Notes under the pieces: model-generated
What the model was told of the DNA's origin: nothing
What the model saw: the letters and a program-made list of their open reading frames with translations, nothing else
Database searches by the model: none
In this document: positions 43,496 to 52,578 of the stretch, piece after piece
Layout of the letters: each line of letters opens with the position of its first letter
How positions within the stretch are numbered: the stretch's first letter is position 1
Assembly (NCBI RefSeq): GCF_000712295.1
Contig: NZ_JMKI01000037.1
Coordinates: 152,075 to 216,074, forward strand
Source of the DNA: Synergistes jonesii
GTDB lineage: Bacteria; Synergistota; Synergistia; Synergistales; Synergistaceae
DNA: 64,000 nt
Reading direction: 5' to 3'
Program-made: the position numbers and the translations under genes

Positions 43496-44908
43496 CTAAG
43501 CCTGCAGCTCGGCGAGCTTTTCGGCTATTTTTTTGCCGAGCGTGCCGACCGAGCCCGCGCCGAGGGTCAGCACGATGTCGCCGGAGCGCGCGGCCTGGCA
43601 GACCGACGTGAGCAGGTCGTCGAAGTTGCCGGAGAGCTCGTAGTGCGAGCGCATGTCGTCGGACGCCGCGTCGAAGATGAGCTTCGACGACACGCCGTCT
43701 ATCGGCTTCTCGTCGGAGCCGTATATCGGCAGTATGAAGGCTCTGTCGGCGAGCGAAAGCGCGTCGGCGAATTCCCTGTAAAGGGCCGCGGTCCTGCTGA
43801 AGCGGTGCGGCTGGAAGACGGCGACGAGCCTGCGCCCCGGATAGATTTTGCGTACGGTGGAGAGCGTCGCCAAAATTTCATTCGGATGATGCCCGTAGTC
43901 GTCGTAAATCAGAATGTCTCCGACTTTGCCCGTCTTCTGCAGGCGGCGCTTGGCTCCGCTGAAAAATTTGAGGCTGTCTATCATATTCTCCAGAGGCACT
44001 CCGATCTCGCTGCACGCCGCGCAGGCGGCGAGTGAATTCAGGACGTTGTGCTCGCCCGAGACCGTCAGCCCGACCCTGCCGAGCTCCTTTCCCTCGTGGA
44101 AGAGAGTGTATGAGACGCCGCCTCCCTCGCGATGCTCGACCTCGGCCGCGCCCCAGTCCCAGCCGCGTCCCCAACCGTACTTCACGATCGGGCGCGATAC
44201 GCTGTATTCTTCGCAGAGCCTGCGCACGCCGTTGTCTTCCATACAGAGTATTATTTTCCCGTTTTCTTTGACGTGCGAGAGGAATTCTGAGAAGGCGTCG
44301 GTAACGGCCTTGAAGGTCATGTAATGGTCTCTGTGATCCCAGTCGATGTTCGTTATGACGGCTATCTCAGGATGGAAATAGACGAAGGAGCGGTCGCTCT
44401 CGTCGAGCTCCGCCACCATGCAGTCGCCGGCGCCGAGCTTGGCGTTCGTTCCGATCTGGGGCAGGTCGCCGCCGACCGCTATCGTCGGGTCGAGTCCGGC
44501 GTTCTCGCAGATAAGGGAGGCCATCGAAGAGGTCGTCGTCTTGCCATGCGTCCCGGCGATTCCTACGCCGCGGCGCACGTTGAATATGCGGCTTAAAATC
44601 TCCGCGCGGCGCGAAACTTCGATGCCCTGCTGCCACGCCTTCAGTATCTCCGGATGATCGTTGGGCAGCGCGCTTGAATAAACAAGGATGTCCGGCGTGA
44701 ACTCGTCGATATGTTTCGCCTCGTGTCCGATGCGCATCGCTATGCCGCGCTCGCGCAGGCGCTTCATATAGGACGTCTCTACGGCGTCGCAGCCCGAGAC
44801 GCTCGCCCCTATGCCGTGGAGCAGCAGCGCGAGCCCGCTCATTCCTGCACCACCGATGCCCATCAGGTGAATGCTTTTGTTCTTAAGAGCAGAATCCCTG
44901 TTTTCCAA
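43496..44908 (-). CDS. murC: UDP-N-acetylmuramate--L-alanine ligase MurC
   Basis: 470-aa Mur ligase adding L-Ala to UDP-MurNAc. It has the Rossmann start IHLMGIGGAGMSGLALLLHG, the ATP loop GIAGTHGKTTTSSMASLI, the ELDESDRSFVYFHPEIAVI segment (substrate Mg site) and YDDYGHHPNEI with the MurC-specific GHHP. Length is standard. Confidence 0.97.
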   Translation of the reverse strand: MENRDSALKNKSIHLMGIGGAGMSGLALLLHGIGASVSGCDAVETSYMKRLRERGIAMRIGHEAKHIDEFTPDILVYSSALPNDHPEILKAWQQGIEVSRRAEILSRIFNVRRGVGIAGTHGKTTTSSMASLICENAGLDPTIAVGGDLPQIGTNAKLGAGDCMVAELDESDRSFVYFHPEIAVITNIDWDHRDHYMTFKAVTDAFSEFLSHVKENGKIILCMEDNGVRRLCEEYSVSRPIVKYGWGRGWDWGAAEVEHREGGGVSYTLFHEGKELGRVGLTVSGEHNVLNSLAACAACSEIGVPLENMIDSLKFFSGAKRRLQKTGKVGDILIYDDYGHHPNEILATLSTVRKIYPGRRLVAVFQPHRFSRTAALYREFADALSLADRAFILPIYGSDEKPIDGVSSKLIFDAASDDMRSHYELSGNFDDLLTSVCQAARSGDIVLTLGAGSVGTLGKKIAEKLAELQA

Positions 44909-44943
44909 TTGATAAATCCCCTTTCAAAAAGACAAAGCCTCTG

Positions 44944-46008
44944 TCAGCGGCTCCAAAGAGCGCTCCATAGATTTTCGCATATAGTTCTGCCGCGCGCGCC
45001 GTCTCCGCGCTTCTTCGCCGCACATATCTCACCGAGACGCAGCAGCGACGATTCAAGCTCATCGTCCCCGTCCTCCGCGCTCCAGATCAGCCCTTCGCTT
45101 TCGCTGACGAACGACAGCGCGTTCTGGTACTGATGATTATCCGCGGCCCCCTTCCAGGGAATCACGAGCGACGGTATGCCGGATACGGCGGCCTCGGTGA
45201 GAGTCGAGCCTCCGGCGCGGACTATAAGGACGTCCGCCGCGGCGAAGAGCGCCGAGGGATCCCACATCTTCGGCAGCAGCCAGACGTTCTCTCGCGCACG
45301 CCGCGCTTCTTCCGCAACGGCGGGCACGACGAAGGTCCAGCCGCTGAAATTTTTTTTCGAAGCGAGCTCCGTGATTCTGTCCCTGATAGAGCCGCTTCCC
45401 AGCGAGCCCGTGAGGACCGTCGCTATCGTACCGCCGGGAAATTCCTCCGGGAAGCCTAGTATCTGCCACGCGTCCCTCTGCGAGAGCCGCGTGAAATTCC
45501 TCACCGGCACGCCGGTATAAAGATATTTTTTCTGCGAAAGCGGCAGGCAGTCGCGCCAGCCGCTGTATATTTCCATTCCAAGCTTCGCCGCGAGGCGCGT
45601 CACCTTGCCGGCGCGCGCGTTCTGCTCGTGCATCGCGCAGCGCACGCGCGATCTTTTGCACGCGGCTATCAGCGGGAAGGAGAGATAGCCGCCGAACAGC
45701 AGCGCGGCGTCGGGACGGAAGCGCGATATTTCCTCGCGTGCCGACCTATAGGCGCTGAAAATCTGCTTCGCGCGCCCGCACTTGACCGCCAGGCGCCCTG
45801 ACAGAGGAGAGCCGTCGACGGGCAGAACAAGCGGAGAGATTCCCGCTGAACTGTACATCTCGAGCTCCATCGGCCGCGCGCCGCAGACGTACGACAGCTC
45901 GCACTCCGGGTGATGCCTCTTTATCCACGCACCGAACGCTATCGCGGGCCAGATGTGCCCTCCCGTTCCGCCGGCCGCGAGCAGCAGCCGCGTCTTGTCA
46001 CGCGCCAT
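44944..46008 (-). CDS. murG: MurG, UDP-GlcNAc:lipid I GlcNAc transferase
   Basis: 354-aa GT-B glycosyltransferase making lipid II at the inner membrane face. It shows LLLAAGGTGGHIWPAIAFG, the membrane-association patch and the UDP-GlcNAc motif VIVRAGGSTLTEAAVSGIPS, then PWKGAADNHQYQNA. The start at 46008 was chosen for its GAGAGGAA ribosome site; the frame opens 12 codons upstream inside ftsW. It overlaps ftsW by 11 bp. Confidence 0.97.
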   Translation of the reverse strand: MARDKTRLLLAAGGTGGHIWPAIAFGAWIKRHHPECELSYVCGARPMELEMYSSAGISPLVLPVDGSPLSGRLAVKCGRAKQIFSAYRSAREEISRFRPDAALLFGGYLSFPLIAACKRSRVRCAMHEQNARAGKVTRLAAKLGMEIYSGWRDCLPLSQKKYLYTGVPVRNFTRLSQRDAWQILGFPEEFPGGTIATVLTGSLGSGSIRDRITELASKKNFSGWTFVVPAVAEEARRARENVWLLPKMWDPSALFAAADVLIVRAGGSTLTEAAVSGIPSLVIPWKGAADNHQYQNALSFVSESEGLIWSAEDGDDELESSLLRLGEICAAKKRGDGARGRTICENLWSALWSR

Positions 46009-47146
46009 CGAATTCCTCTCCCCCGAACCAGCTGTCCTTCTCAAGCCGCAGCAGAAGACCGACCCTCGCCCACATCGTTACGAGCGACGTGCCGCCGTAG
46101 CTCACGAAGGGAAGGGGCATACCCGTCAGCGGTATCATCTTCGTCACGCCGGCGACGTTTATCACGAGCGGCAGGAGAATCGTGAGCGATATCCCCCAGA
46201 TGAGCGTCGCCTTGAAGGAATCTTCGCTACGGAAGTAGCTATCGCGCGTCTGCATGAGCCAGAAGGCGAAAAGAGCCAGTATGCACAGCGTGCCCGCGAA
46301 GCCGAGCTCCTCGCCGACGGCCGCGTAGATGAAGTCCGTATAGGCCGCGGGCAGATAGTTCAGCTTCTGAAAGCCGTGTCCGAGCCCGCTGCCCCATAGG
46401 CCGCCGTTTGCGAAGGCAATTAGTCCCTGTATCGCCTGAAAGCCCTTGTTTAGGGGGTCGCGCCACGGATCCAGCCACGCAAGGAGGCGCCTCATCCTGT
46501 AAGGCTCAAAGACGATCAGCATCGGCAGCGCCGCGGCGGCTATGGAGCCCCCGGCGAAGAGCGGATAGCGCCACCCCACCTTTTCGACGTACATGCCCAT
46601 CGCGACGGTAAATATCAGAATCGTCGTACCGAGATCCGGCTGGGCGATAAGCGGCAGCACGGCGAGCAACGTGAGGATCATCGTCATCGTGAAGCTCTTC
46701 AGCGGATCCCGCTCGGCTTTGCGCGACAGTAGCTTCGCCACGTGCAGCGCGACCGCGAGGCAGAGCAGCTCCCCCGGCTGCAGCGACACGGCGAGCCCCG
46801 GCAGGCGTATCCAGCGCCTCGCACCGCCTATAGCCTCTCCTACTCCGGGGAAGAGCGGGAGCCACGAGACGAACCACATCAGTATGAGCAGCAGCGACGA
46901 ATATTTGTACCAAATCCTTATCGGCACCGAATAGACGAAGAACATGCCGCAGAGCGCTATCCCAAGCCAGCGCAGCTGCTTTATTCCCATCTGGAACGGC
47001 GTGCCGGTATAAATGAAGGAGGTGGGGCTCGTCGTTGAAGTGATCATAAGGATGCCTATCCCGCTCAGGATAAGCGGGATGACCCAGATGAACGGATTCG
47101 CCTTATAGCCTCTTTCTTTTGATTCGGCTTCGCTTTGCTCTGTCAT
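45998..47146 (-). CDS. ftsW: Peptidoglycan glycosyltransferase FtsW (SEDS family)
   Basis: 382-aa polytopic SEDS protein with about 10 helices that polymerises septal peptidoglycan with FtsI. It shows GGARRWIRLPGLAVSLQPGE, DLGTTILIFTVAMGMYVE and the C-terminal VAGVTKMIPLTGMPLPFVSY. ATGA overlap with murD. Position between murD and murG is the classic ftsW slot, which favours FtsW over RodA. Confidence 0.96.
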   Translation of the reverse strand: MTEQSEAESKERGYKANPFIWVIPLILSGIGILMITSTTSPTSFIYTGTPFQMGIKQLRWLGIALCGMFFVYSVPIRIWYKYSSLLLILMWFVSWLPLFPGVGEAIGGARRWIRLPGLAVSLQPGELLCLAVALHVAKLLSRKAERDPLKSFTMTMILTLLAVLPLIAQPDLGTTILIFTVAMGMYVEKVGWRYPLFAGGSIAAAALPMLIVFEPYRMRRLLAWLDPWRDPLNKGFQAIQGLIAFANGGLWGSGLGHGFQKLNYLPAAYTDFIYAAVGEELGFAGTLCILALFAFWLMQTRDSYFRSEDSFKATLIWGISLTILLPLVINVAGVTKMIPLTGMPLPFVSYGGTSLVTMWARVGLLLRLEKDSWFGGEEFDGA

Positions 47147-48525
47147 TTGTTTTCTCTCTCGATTATTTCCTTCGCTATAGCGCAGAAATGTTCGCCTCTG
47201 TCGTTATAGCTCTTGTACATGTCCCAGCTCGTGCAGGCCGGCGAAAGGAGCACCGTGTCCCCGGCCTCGGCGAGCGAGTAGGCCGCGTTCACCGCCTCCG
47301 GCATATCCGCCGCGAGCTTGTAGCCCGCAGCGCCGGCCGCGTCGAGCGCGGCGGCGATCTTTTTCTTCTCAGAGCCGAGTATCACGGCGGCGCGCGCGTA
47401 ATTCTTGACGGCGAGGGCGAGCGGCGCGTAATCCTCTCCCTTGCCCTGTCCGCCGAGTATCACGACCTTCGGCCCCGAGAGCGACGTCATCGCGGCGATC
47501 GCCGCGGCGACGTTCGTGCCTTTCGAGTCGTCGACGAAGGTTATCCCCTTTACGCTGCCGGCGAAGGCGCAGCGGTGCTTCGGCGGCACGTAAGAGCCGA
47601 TCAGTTCCTCAGGCACCTCCCCGAGGTTGAAGAGCGCGATGGCCCCCAGCGCCATCGCCGCGTTCTCAAGGTTATGCTTTCCGAGGAGCTTCACGTTCTC
47701 AAAGAAGAACAGCTTGTTCTTCATGCGGCAGTCGCCGCCGTTGATCCACGCGGCCTTCACACCCTCGTCGAGGTAAATGCCGCGGACGTGCGGGCTCTCT
47801 TCGCCCCAGAAGAGCGGAAATTTTTTTATATCTTCCCTTATATCCAAAGCCTCTTCGTCGCGCTTTTGATATATCGCGGCCCCCCCCGGCGCCACGCATT
47901 TCAGCAGCTTCGCCTTTGCGGCGACGTAATTTTCGTAGGAGCCGTGCCAGTCGATATGGTCCGGCGCGAGGTTCGTGACGACGCCGATGTCGCAGATGAA
48001 ATCCTTCGCCCAGTAAAGCTGGAAGCTCGACAATTCGAGCACGATGAAATCATAAAACTTATTAGCGGCCTTCGCTACCGCGTTGCCGATATTGCCTCCG
48101 GCCATCACGGAATATCCCATCCCCTCAAGGTAATAGCCGATCATCGACGTAGTGGTCGTCTTTCCGTTGCTTCCCGTGACGCCTATCACTATGCCGTTGA
48201 GGTACGGAGAAACGAAGTCGAGTTCTCCCGTTATCTTTATCCCCTTTTCGCGCGCCTCGGCGAGAATCGGGACGTCCGGCGAAAGGCCCGAGCTGACTAT
48301 GATCTCGTCGGCCTCGAGCGCCCGTTCGCTGTTTCCGCCCTCCTCCCACTTGATATTCTTTTCGCCGAAACTTTCGACGATCTCGGGAGCTATCTCATTT
48401 TTATCCGACACGAAGACCTCGGCGCCGAGCTCGGCCGCGAGCTCGGCGAGCGCGCGGCCGCTCACGCCGGCCCCTATCACGCTTATTCTTCTGCCGCTCA
48501 GTTCTTTATTTTCCTCCATGCTCAT
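47143..48525 (-). CDS. murD: UDP-N-acetylmuramoylalanine--D-glutamate ligase MurD
   Basis: 460-aa Mur ligase adding D-Glu. It has ISVIGAGVSGRALAELAAEL, the ATP loop GVTGSNGKTTTTSMIGYYL, NLAPDHIDWHGSYENYVAAK with the substrate His, and FVDDSKGTNVAAAIAAM. The ATG at 48525 was preferred over an upstream TTG. ATGA overlap with ftsW. Confidence 0.97.
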   Translation of the reverse strand: MSMEENKELSGRRISVIGAGVSGRALAELAAELGAEVFVSDKNEIAPEIVESFGEKNIKWEEGGNSERALEADEIIVSSGLSPDVPILAEAREKGIKITGELDFVSPYLNGIVIGVTGSNGKTTTTSMIGYYLEGMGYSVMAGGNIGNAVAKAANKFYDFIVLELSSFQLYWAKDFICDIGVVTNLAPDHIDWHGSYENYVAAKAKLLKCVAPGGAAIYQKRDEEALDIREDIKKFPLFWGEESPHVRGIYLDEGVKAAWINGGDCRMKNKLFFFENVKLLGKHNLENAAMALGAIALFNLGEVPEELIGSYVPPKHRCAFAGSVKGITFVDDSKGTNVAAAIAAMTSLSGPKVVILGGQGKGEDYAPLALAVKNYARAAVILGSEKKKIAAALDAAGAAGYKLAADMPEAVNAAYSLAEAGDTVLLSPACTSWDMYKSYNDRGEHFCAIAKEIIERENK

Positions 48526-48574
48526 CAACAGCTTTCCGACTTAAAAGTCAACGTAGTATAATAATTCAAAAAAT

Positions 48575-49546
48575 CTATATCCGCAATAAAAAGACGAAAC
48601 AATGGAGCAACGCCGATAAAAGGCATATCCCTACTATATGCGCGATGTAAAAGCGGGCCGTGATCTGCGTCTCCTTCCAGCCGAGCATCTCGAAATGATG
48701 GTGTATAGGGCTCATAAGGAAGAGCTTGCGGTGAAGCTTGTGAATCGCGAATATCTGAATCGCGACGGAGAAAATTTCCACGCCGAAGATGAAGCAGAGC
48801 GGCACGACCATGATCAGCGCGCCGGAATTTATGCAGAGCGAAAGCATAAAGCCGGCGAGAAAATGCGCGCCGACGTCGCCCATGAAGACCGACGCGGGGT
48901 TCGCGTTGTGCCACAGGAAGCCGAGGCATATACCGCACGCGGAGGCGGCGCTCAGCAGCGTCATCGGCGACTGAGGCAGCAGCGCGAGAGCCGCAAAGAA
49001 GGATATCAGAGAGCAGCCGGCCGCAAGCCCGTCGAGCCCGTCAGTCACGTTGACCGCGTTCTGCAGGCCGACACCGATGAACGTAACTACGGCGACATAG
49101 AGGGGGAAGGGCAGGCACAGCCACGGAAGCAGCTCATAAGGCGGGCGCGAGGCCCAAAGCGCCCACGGCAAAGTCACCGCGGTCTGCAGCAGCAGCTTGC
49201 TCAGGCTAGTCAGGCCGTCGCTTGAATGGCGGCTGTATTTGAGCCAGTCGTCTGTGAAGCCGACGCCGGCGGCAAGCAGCGGATAAAGCAGGATACGCAT
49301 CGCATCCGCGGCTGAATGATCTCCGGCGAAGAGCATTATCAGCGGGAGAGAAAGGATCAGAGCCGGTATGAATACGACTCCGCCCATCGTCGGCGTGCCC
49401 ATCTTCGTCTTCTCGTGCCACGCCGGCCCGTAGAGCTTCGTGACCTGCTCTATCTTCATGCGCTTCATCACGGCGATCCATTTTTTCTGTAGGATCAGCT
49501 CGACGGCGCAGCAGAAGGCCAAAACGAAAGTGAAGGGAAGCAGCAT
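48575..49546 (-). CDS. mraY: Phospho-N-acetylmuramoyl-pentapeptide transferase MraY
   Basis: 323-aa polytopic enzyme that attaches phospho-MurNAc-pentapeptide to undecaprenyl phosphate (lipid I). Motifs are GTPTMGGVVFIPAL, FTDDWLKYSRHSSDGL, NVTDGLDGLAAGCSLI and MSPIHHHFEMLGWKETQI. The start at 49546 has GGAGC and lies two bases after a TGA (TGAGATG), suggesting coupling with the small ORF upstream. Confidence 0.97.
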   Translation of the reverse strand: MLLPFTFVLAFCCAVELILQKKWIAVMKRMKIEQVTKLYGPAWHEKTKMGTPTMGGVVFIPALILSLPLIMLFAGDHSAADAMRILLYPLLAAGVGFTDDWLKYSRHSSDGLTSLSKLLLQTAVTLPWALWASRPPYELLPWLCLPFPLYVAVVTFIGVGLQNAVNVTDGLDGLAAGCSLISFFAALALLPQSPMTLLSAASACGICLGFLWHNANPASVFMGDVGAHFLAGFMLSLCINSGALIMVVPLCFIFGVEIFSVAIQIFAIHKLHRKLFLMSPIHHHFEMLGWKETQITARFYIAHIVGICLLSALLHCFVFLLRI

Positions 49547-49547
49547 C

Positions 49548-49631
49548 TCAGAGCTCCATGGACGCAAAGAGGCGCGCCCTCTCCGACGCAAACTCGACTT
49601 CGATATGAACGGCGCGGCCGGACGGCGTCAT
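49548..49631 (-). CDS. Possible 27-aa ORF coupled between murE and mraY
   Basis: ATG at 49631 overlaps the murE stop as ATGA, and its TGA at 49548-49550 is two bases before the mraY ATG (TGAGATG). It encodes MTPSGRAVHIEVEFASERA and 8 further residues ending ASMEL. The gap-filling geometry hints at a translated coupling peptide, but a chance frame cannot be excluded at this length. Confidence 0.35.
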   Translation of the reverse strand: MTPSGRAVHIEVEFASERARLFASMEL

Positions 49632-51130
49632 AGGACTTTCCTTCCGCGCAGCGCGCACCAATCCGTCATTATCTCCCTGTCCACGAGAGGGACAGCCCCC
49701 TCTTTCAGCAGCTGACGGGTCTCGGGGCCTCGCCCGGCTATTACGATAACATCGCCGCTGCCGGCGCGGTCGAGCCCTTCGTACACCGCCGCGCGGCGGT
49801 CGACTATCATCGCGTAGGGCGTGCCGTGCCTCTTGACACCGGGTTCGATCTCGGCCATTATAGACGCGGGGTCTTCGCCCCTCGGGTCATCCGTCGTAAG
49901 AATCACAAAATCCGCGCCTCGCGCCGCCGCTTCGCCCATCGCGGGACGCTTCGATTTATCGTTCTCGCCGCCGGAGCCGAATACAATGACAAGCTTACCG
50001 GCACATATAGGGCGGAGCGCGCTGAGCGCCTTTTCGATGCCGTCGGGCGTGTGCGCGAAATCTATTACGCAGGAGGCGCCGTTGTCGAGGCGGTAAAGGT
50101 CGAGACGCCCCGAAACGTTCGGGATCGTCTCAAGTACTGCGAGAGAATCTCTGTAGCTCACTCCGAGCGACCAGGCTATAGAGAGCGCCTGAAGAGCGTT
50201 CGAGACGTTGTGATCGCCGAAGAGCGGAAGTCTGGCCTCATCTCCGCCGCGCGACTCCGGCGTTTTCACTTCGATGGCGAGCCCCTTCTCCGTCACCCCT
50301 TTGACCGACGCGAAGAAATCCGCCCTCTCATCCCTGACGCTGTAACTTATCGCCCTTTCGCCGAGGGCGTGGAAGAGGCGGCGCCCATATTCGTCGTCGA
50401 TGTTTACACAGGCCTTCCAGTCGTTCCTCATATACTTGTCGAAGAGTTTTTTCTTTGCGAGGAAGTAATGCTCCATGTCTCCGTGGTAGTCGAGATGCTC
50501 CCAGGTCAGATTGGTAAAGCCGGCGCGGTCGAAGCCGAGGCCGTTTATCCTTCCCTGCTCTATCGAATGCGACGACGCCTCCATCGCGCAGGCTTTGCAG
50601 CCGTTGGCCGCCATCCTCGAAAGCAGCCTCTGTATGTCGCAGCCCTCCGGCGTAGTATGCTCGGCTTCGTCGACGCTTTTCCCGTCGTCGTTCTGCACCG
50701 TGCCCATGAGGCCGCTCTTTATTCCGGCGGCGTTCAATATCGCCTGAGTCATGAAGGTGGAGGTGGTCTTGCCGTTCGTGCCGGTCAGCGCTATCATCGT
50801 CATTTTTTTCGCGGGCTCGCCGTAGAGGAAGGAGGCGACGCGCCCCATCGCCGCTCGGACGTTCGGAGAGATTATCTGCGGAACTCTCTCCTCCACCTCG
50901 CGCTCGCAGAGCACGACGGGCGAACCCGCCGCGACGGCCTGCGATATAAAATCATGCGCGTCGCGGCGGTCGCCCTTCGTAGCAGCGAATATAGCGCCGC
51001 GGCAGACCTTTCCGTCGTCGCATACCATGTCGGAGACTTCGATCTCCGCCGCGGAAATCCCAGGCGGTAAATGAAATCTATAGTCTACTCCGCCCTCATC
51101 GAGAGCTTTTATCAATTTGTCGAGTCTCAT
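49628..51130 (-). CDS. murE: MurE-type UDP-MurNAc-tripeptide synthetase, copy A (DDPR motif)
   Basis: 500-aa Mur ligase expected to add the third amino acid to UDP-MurNAc-L-Ala-D-Glu. ATP loop ALTGTNGKTTSTFM (residues about 114-127), EASSHSIEQGRINGL, HLDYHGDMEHYFLAKKKLF with the Lys that is carbamylated in Mur ligases, and TTDDPRGEDP with the specificity motif DDPR at residues 414-417. The ATG at 51130 aligns exactly with copy B (both 500 aa, no gaps, about 73% identity by hand alignment); an upstream GTG at 51139 is possible. It lies after murF and before mraY. Meso-DAP-adding enzymes usually read DNPR. Confidence 0.95.
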   Translation of the reverse strand: MRLDKLIKALDEGGVDYRFHLPPGISAAEIEVSDMVCDDGKVCRGAIFAATKGDRRDAHDFISQAVAAGSPVVLCEREVEERVPQIISPNVRAAMGRVASFLYGEPAKKMTMIALTGTNGKTTSTFMTQAILNAAGIKSGLMGTVQNDDGKSVDEAEHTTPEGCDIQRLLSRMAANGCKACAMEASSHSIEQGRINGLGFDRAGFTNLTWEHLDYHGDMEHYFLAKKKLFDKYMRNDWKACVNIDDEYGRRLFHALGERAISYSVRDERADFFASVKGVTEKGLAIEVKTPESRGGDEARLPLFGDHNVSNALQALSIAWSLGVSYRDSLAVLETIPNVSGRLDLYRLDNGASCVIDFAHTPDGIEKALSALRPICAGKLVIVFGSGGENDKSKRPAMGEAAARGADFVILTTDDPRGEDPASIMAEIEPGVKRHGTPYAMIVDRRAAVYEGLDRAGSGDVIVIAGRGPETRQLLKEGAVPLVDREIMTDWCALRGRKVL

Positions 51131-51168
51131 CAAATCCACCCCCGCCGCAAAGCCCCGCTCAGGCGGCG

Positions 51169-52578
51169 CTACACCTTGCCATCTGAAGCGCGGTATTCCG
51201 GAAAAGCCTCCGCGACGCGCTTCAATCCGTATGAGTTCGAACCCTTTACAAGGATTATCCTGCCATCCGACGCGTCCACGTCTATCGCGCCAAAGAGCTC
51301 GTCGAGCGACGCGAAGAGCCGCATTCCTTCAGGCAGTTCTCCGCACTCGCGCCATTCTTCCCCGAGAAGGGAGACTTCGTCGAAGTCCGCGAGCTCTTCG
51401 ATTATTTTTTTGTGCCACTCAGCGCCGTCCCTGCCGAGCTCCTTCATACCGGCGAGTATCGCGCATTTGCGCAGGCCGAGATTCCCCGCGGCCGCTCTCG
51501 CGTTGAGGATAGCGGCGTGCATCGACGCGGGATTGGCGTTATAGGCCTCGTCGACGAGCCAGCCGCGCGGCGCCGTCCTGCGGCAGACGCCGCGCCCCGA
51601 GAGCGGCGAAGTCTTGGCGATACCGCGGGCGGCTTCGTGCGGCGAAAGCCCGAGGCGTACCGCAGCGGCGAAGGCGTAGGCCATATTGTAAGAATGCTGG
51701 AAGCCGAAGAGCGCGCTCGACAGAGTGATTTTTTCTCCCCCCGCGCTTATCTCCGCCTCAGTACGCGCCCCGTCCTCGCCGAGCGCCACCGCGACCCTTC
51801 CTATCCTCACAGCGGCCTCCGGAGACCTGCCCACCGACGTTTTCGCTATATTCATTCCGGCGTGCGCGAAATAATTTTTCAGCAGCCCGTTGTCACAGTT
51901 GTAGATCGCGGCATCGAGCCTTTCGCTCTCGCATATCTCCGTCTTCGCGCGAAGGACGCCCTCTACGCTGCCGAAACCTTCTAAATGGCACGGGGCGACC
52001 TCGGTTATCACCGCGAGCTCCGGCGGGAAGTTCGCGACCATTTCGGATATTTCGCCGAAATGATTCGTACCGAGCTCAAGGACGAGCACATCCGTCTCTT
52101 CGGGCATCGCGAGTATCGTCAGGCTGCAGCCCGTCAGCGTGTTGAAGCTCCTTATCGCGCTGTGGACGCGGTATTTTTCTCTGAGAGCCGCCGCCGTCAG
52201 CTCGCGCGTCGTAGTCTTGCCGACGCTCCCCGTTATCGCCGCCGTCTTCGGCGAGACGCGGCGCAGATATTCCTTCGCAAGTTCGCAGAGCGCCCTCTGA
52301 GTCTCTCTCGCGGCGATGAAGGAGACTCCGCCGTACTTCTGCGCGAGGGCTTGTCTTTCGACTTCGCCCGCTTCGGCGAGCACGAGCTCCGCTCCTCTCT
52401 CGACGGCCTCTCTTATGTAGAGATGCCCGTCGCTCGACGAGCCCTTCATCGCGACGAACGCGCAGCCTTCGGAGGCTTCGCGGCTGTCGCATACCCAGCG
52501 CCGTGAAATTTCAACGTCGGGCCCTATCAGGAGGCCGCCGCATATCTTCGCCCCCTCGGCGGCGGAAAAGAGGGTCAT
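51169..52578 (-). CDS. murF: UDP-MurNAc-tripeptide--D-Ala-D-Ala ligase MurF
   Basis: 469-aa Mur ligase that finishes the pentapeptide. ATP loop AAITGSVGKTTTRELTAAAL, LELGTNHFGEISEMV (MurF-typical), and the C-terminal VDEAYNANPASMHAAI, a MurF signature. The start at 52578 overlaps the stop of the second murE as TAATG. It is sandwiched between the two murE copies. Confidence 0.97.
   Translation of the reverse strand: MTLFSAAEGAKICGGLLIGPDVEISRRWVCDSREASEGCAFVAMKGSSSDGHLYIREAVERGAELVLAEAGEVERQALAQKYGGVSFIAARETQRALCELAKEYLRRVSPKTAAITGSVGKTTTRELTAAALREKYRVHSAIRSFNTLTGCSLTILAMPEETDVLVLELGTNHFGEISEMVANFPPELAVITEVAPCHLEGFGSVEGVLRAKTEICESERLDAAIYNCDNGLLKNYFAHAGMNIAKTSVGRSPEAAVRIGRVAVALGEDGARTEAEISAGGEKITLSSALFGFQHSYNMAYAFAAAVRLGLSPHEAARGIAKTSPLSGRGVCRRTAPRGWLVDEAYNANPASMHAAILNARAAAGNLGLRKCAILAGMKELGRDGAEWHKKIIEELADFDEVSLLGEEWRECGELPEGMRLFASLDELFGAIDVDASDGRIILVKGSNSYGLKRVAEAFPEYRASDGKV

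Noticed and set aside
48575..49591. Longer mraY start at 49591
   Set aside because: The added 15 residues are not MraY-like; ATG 49546 has a ribosome site and coupling to the upstream TGA.
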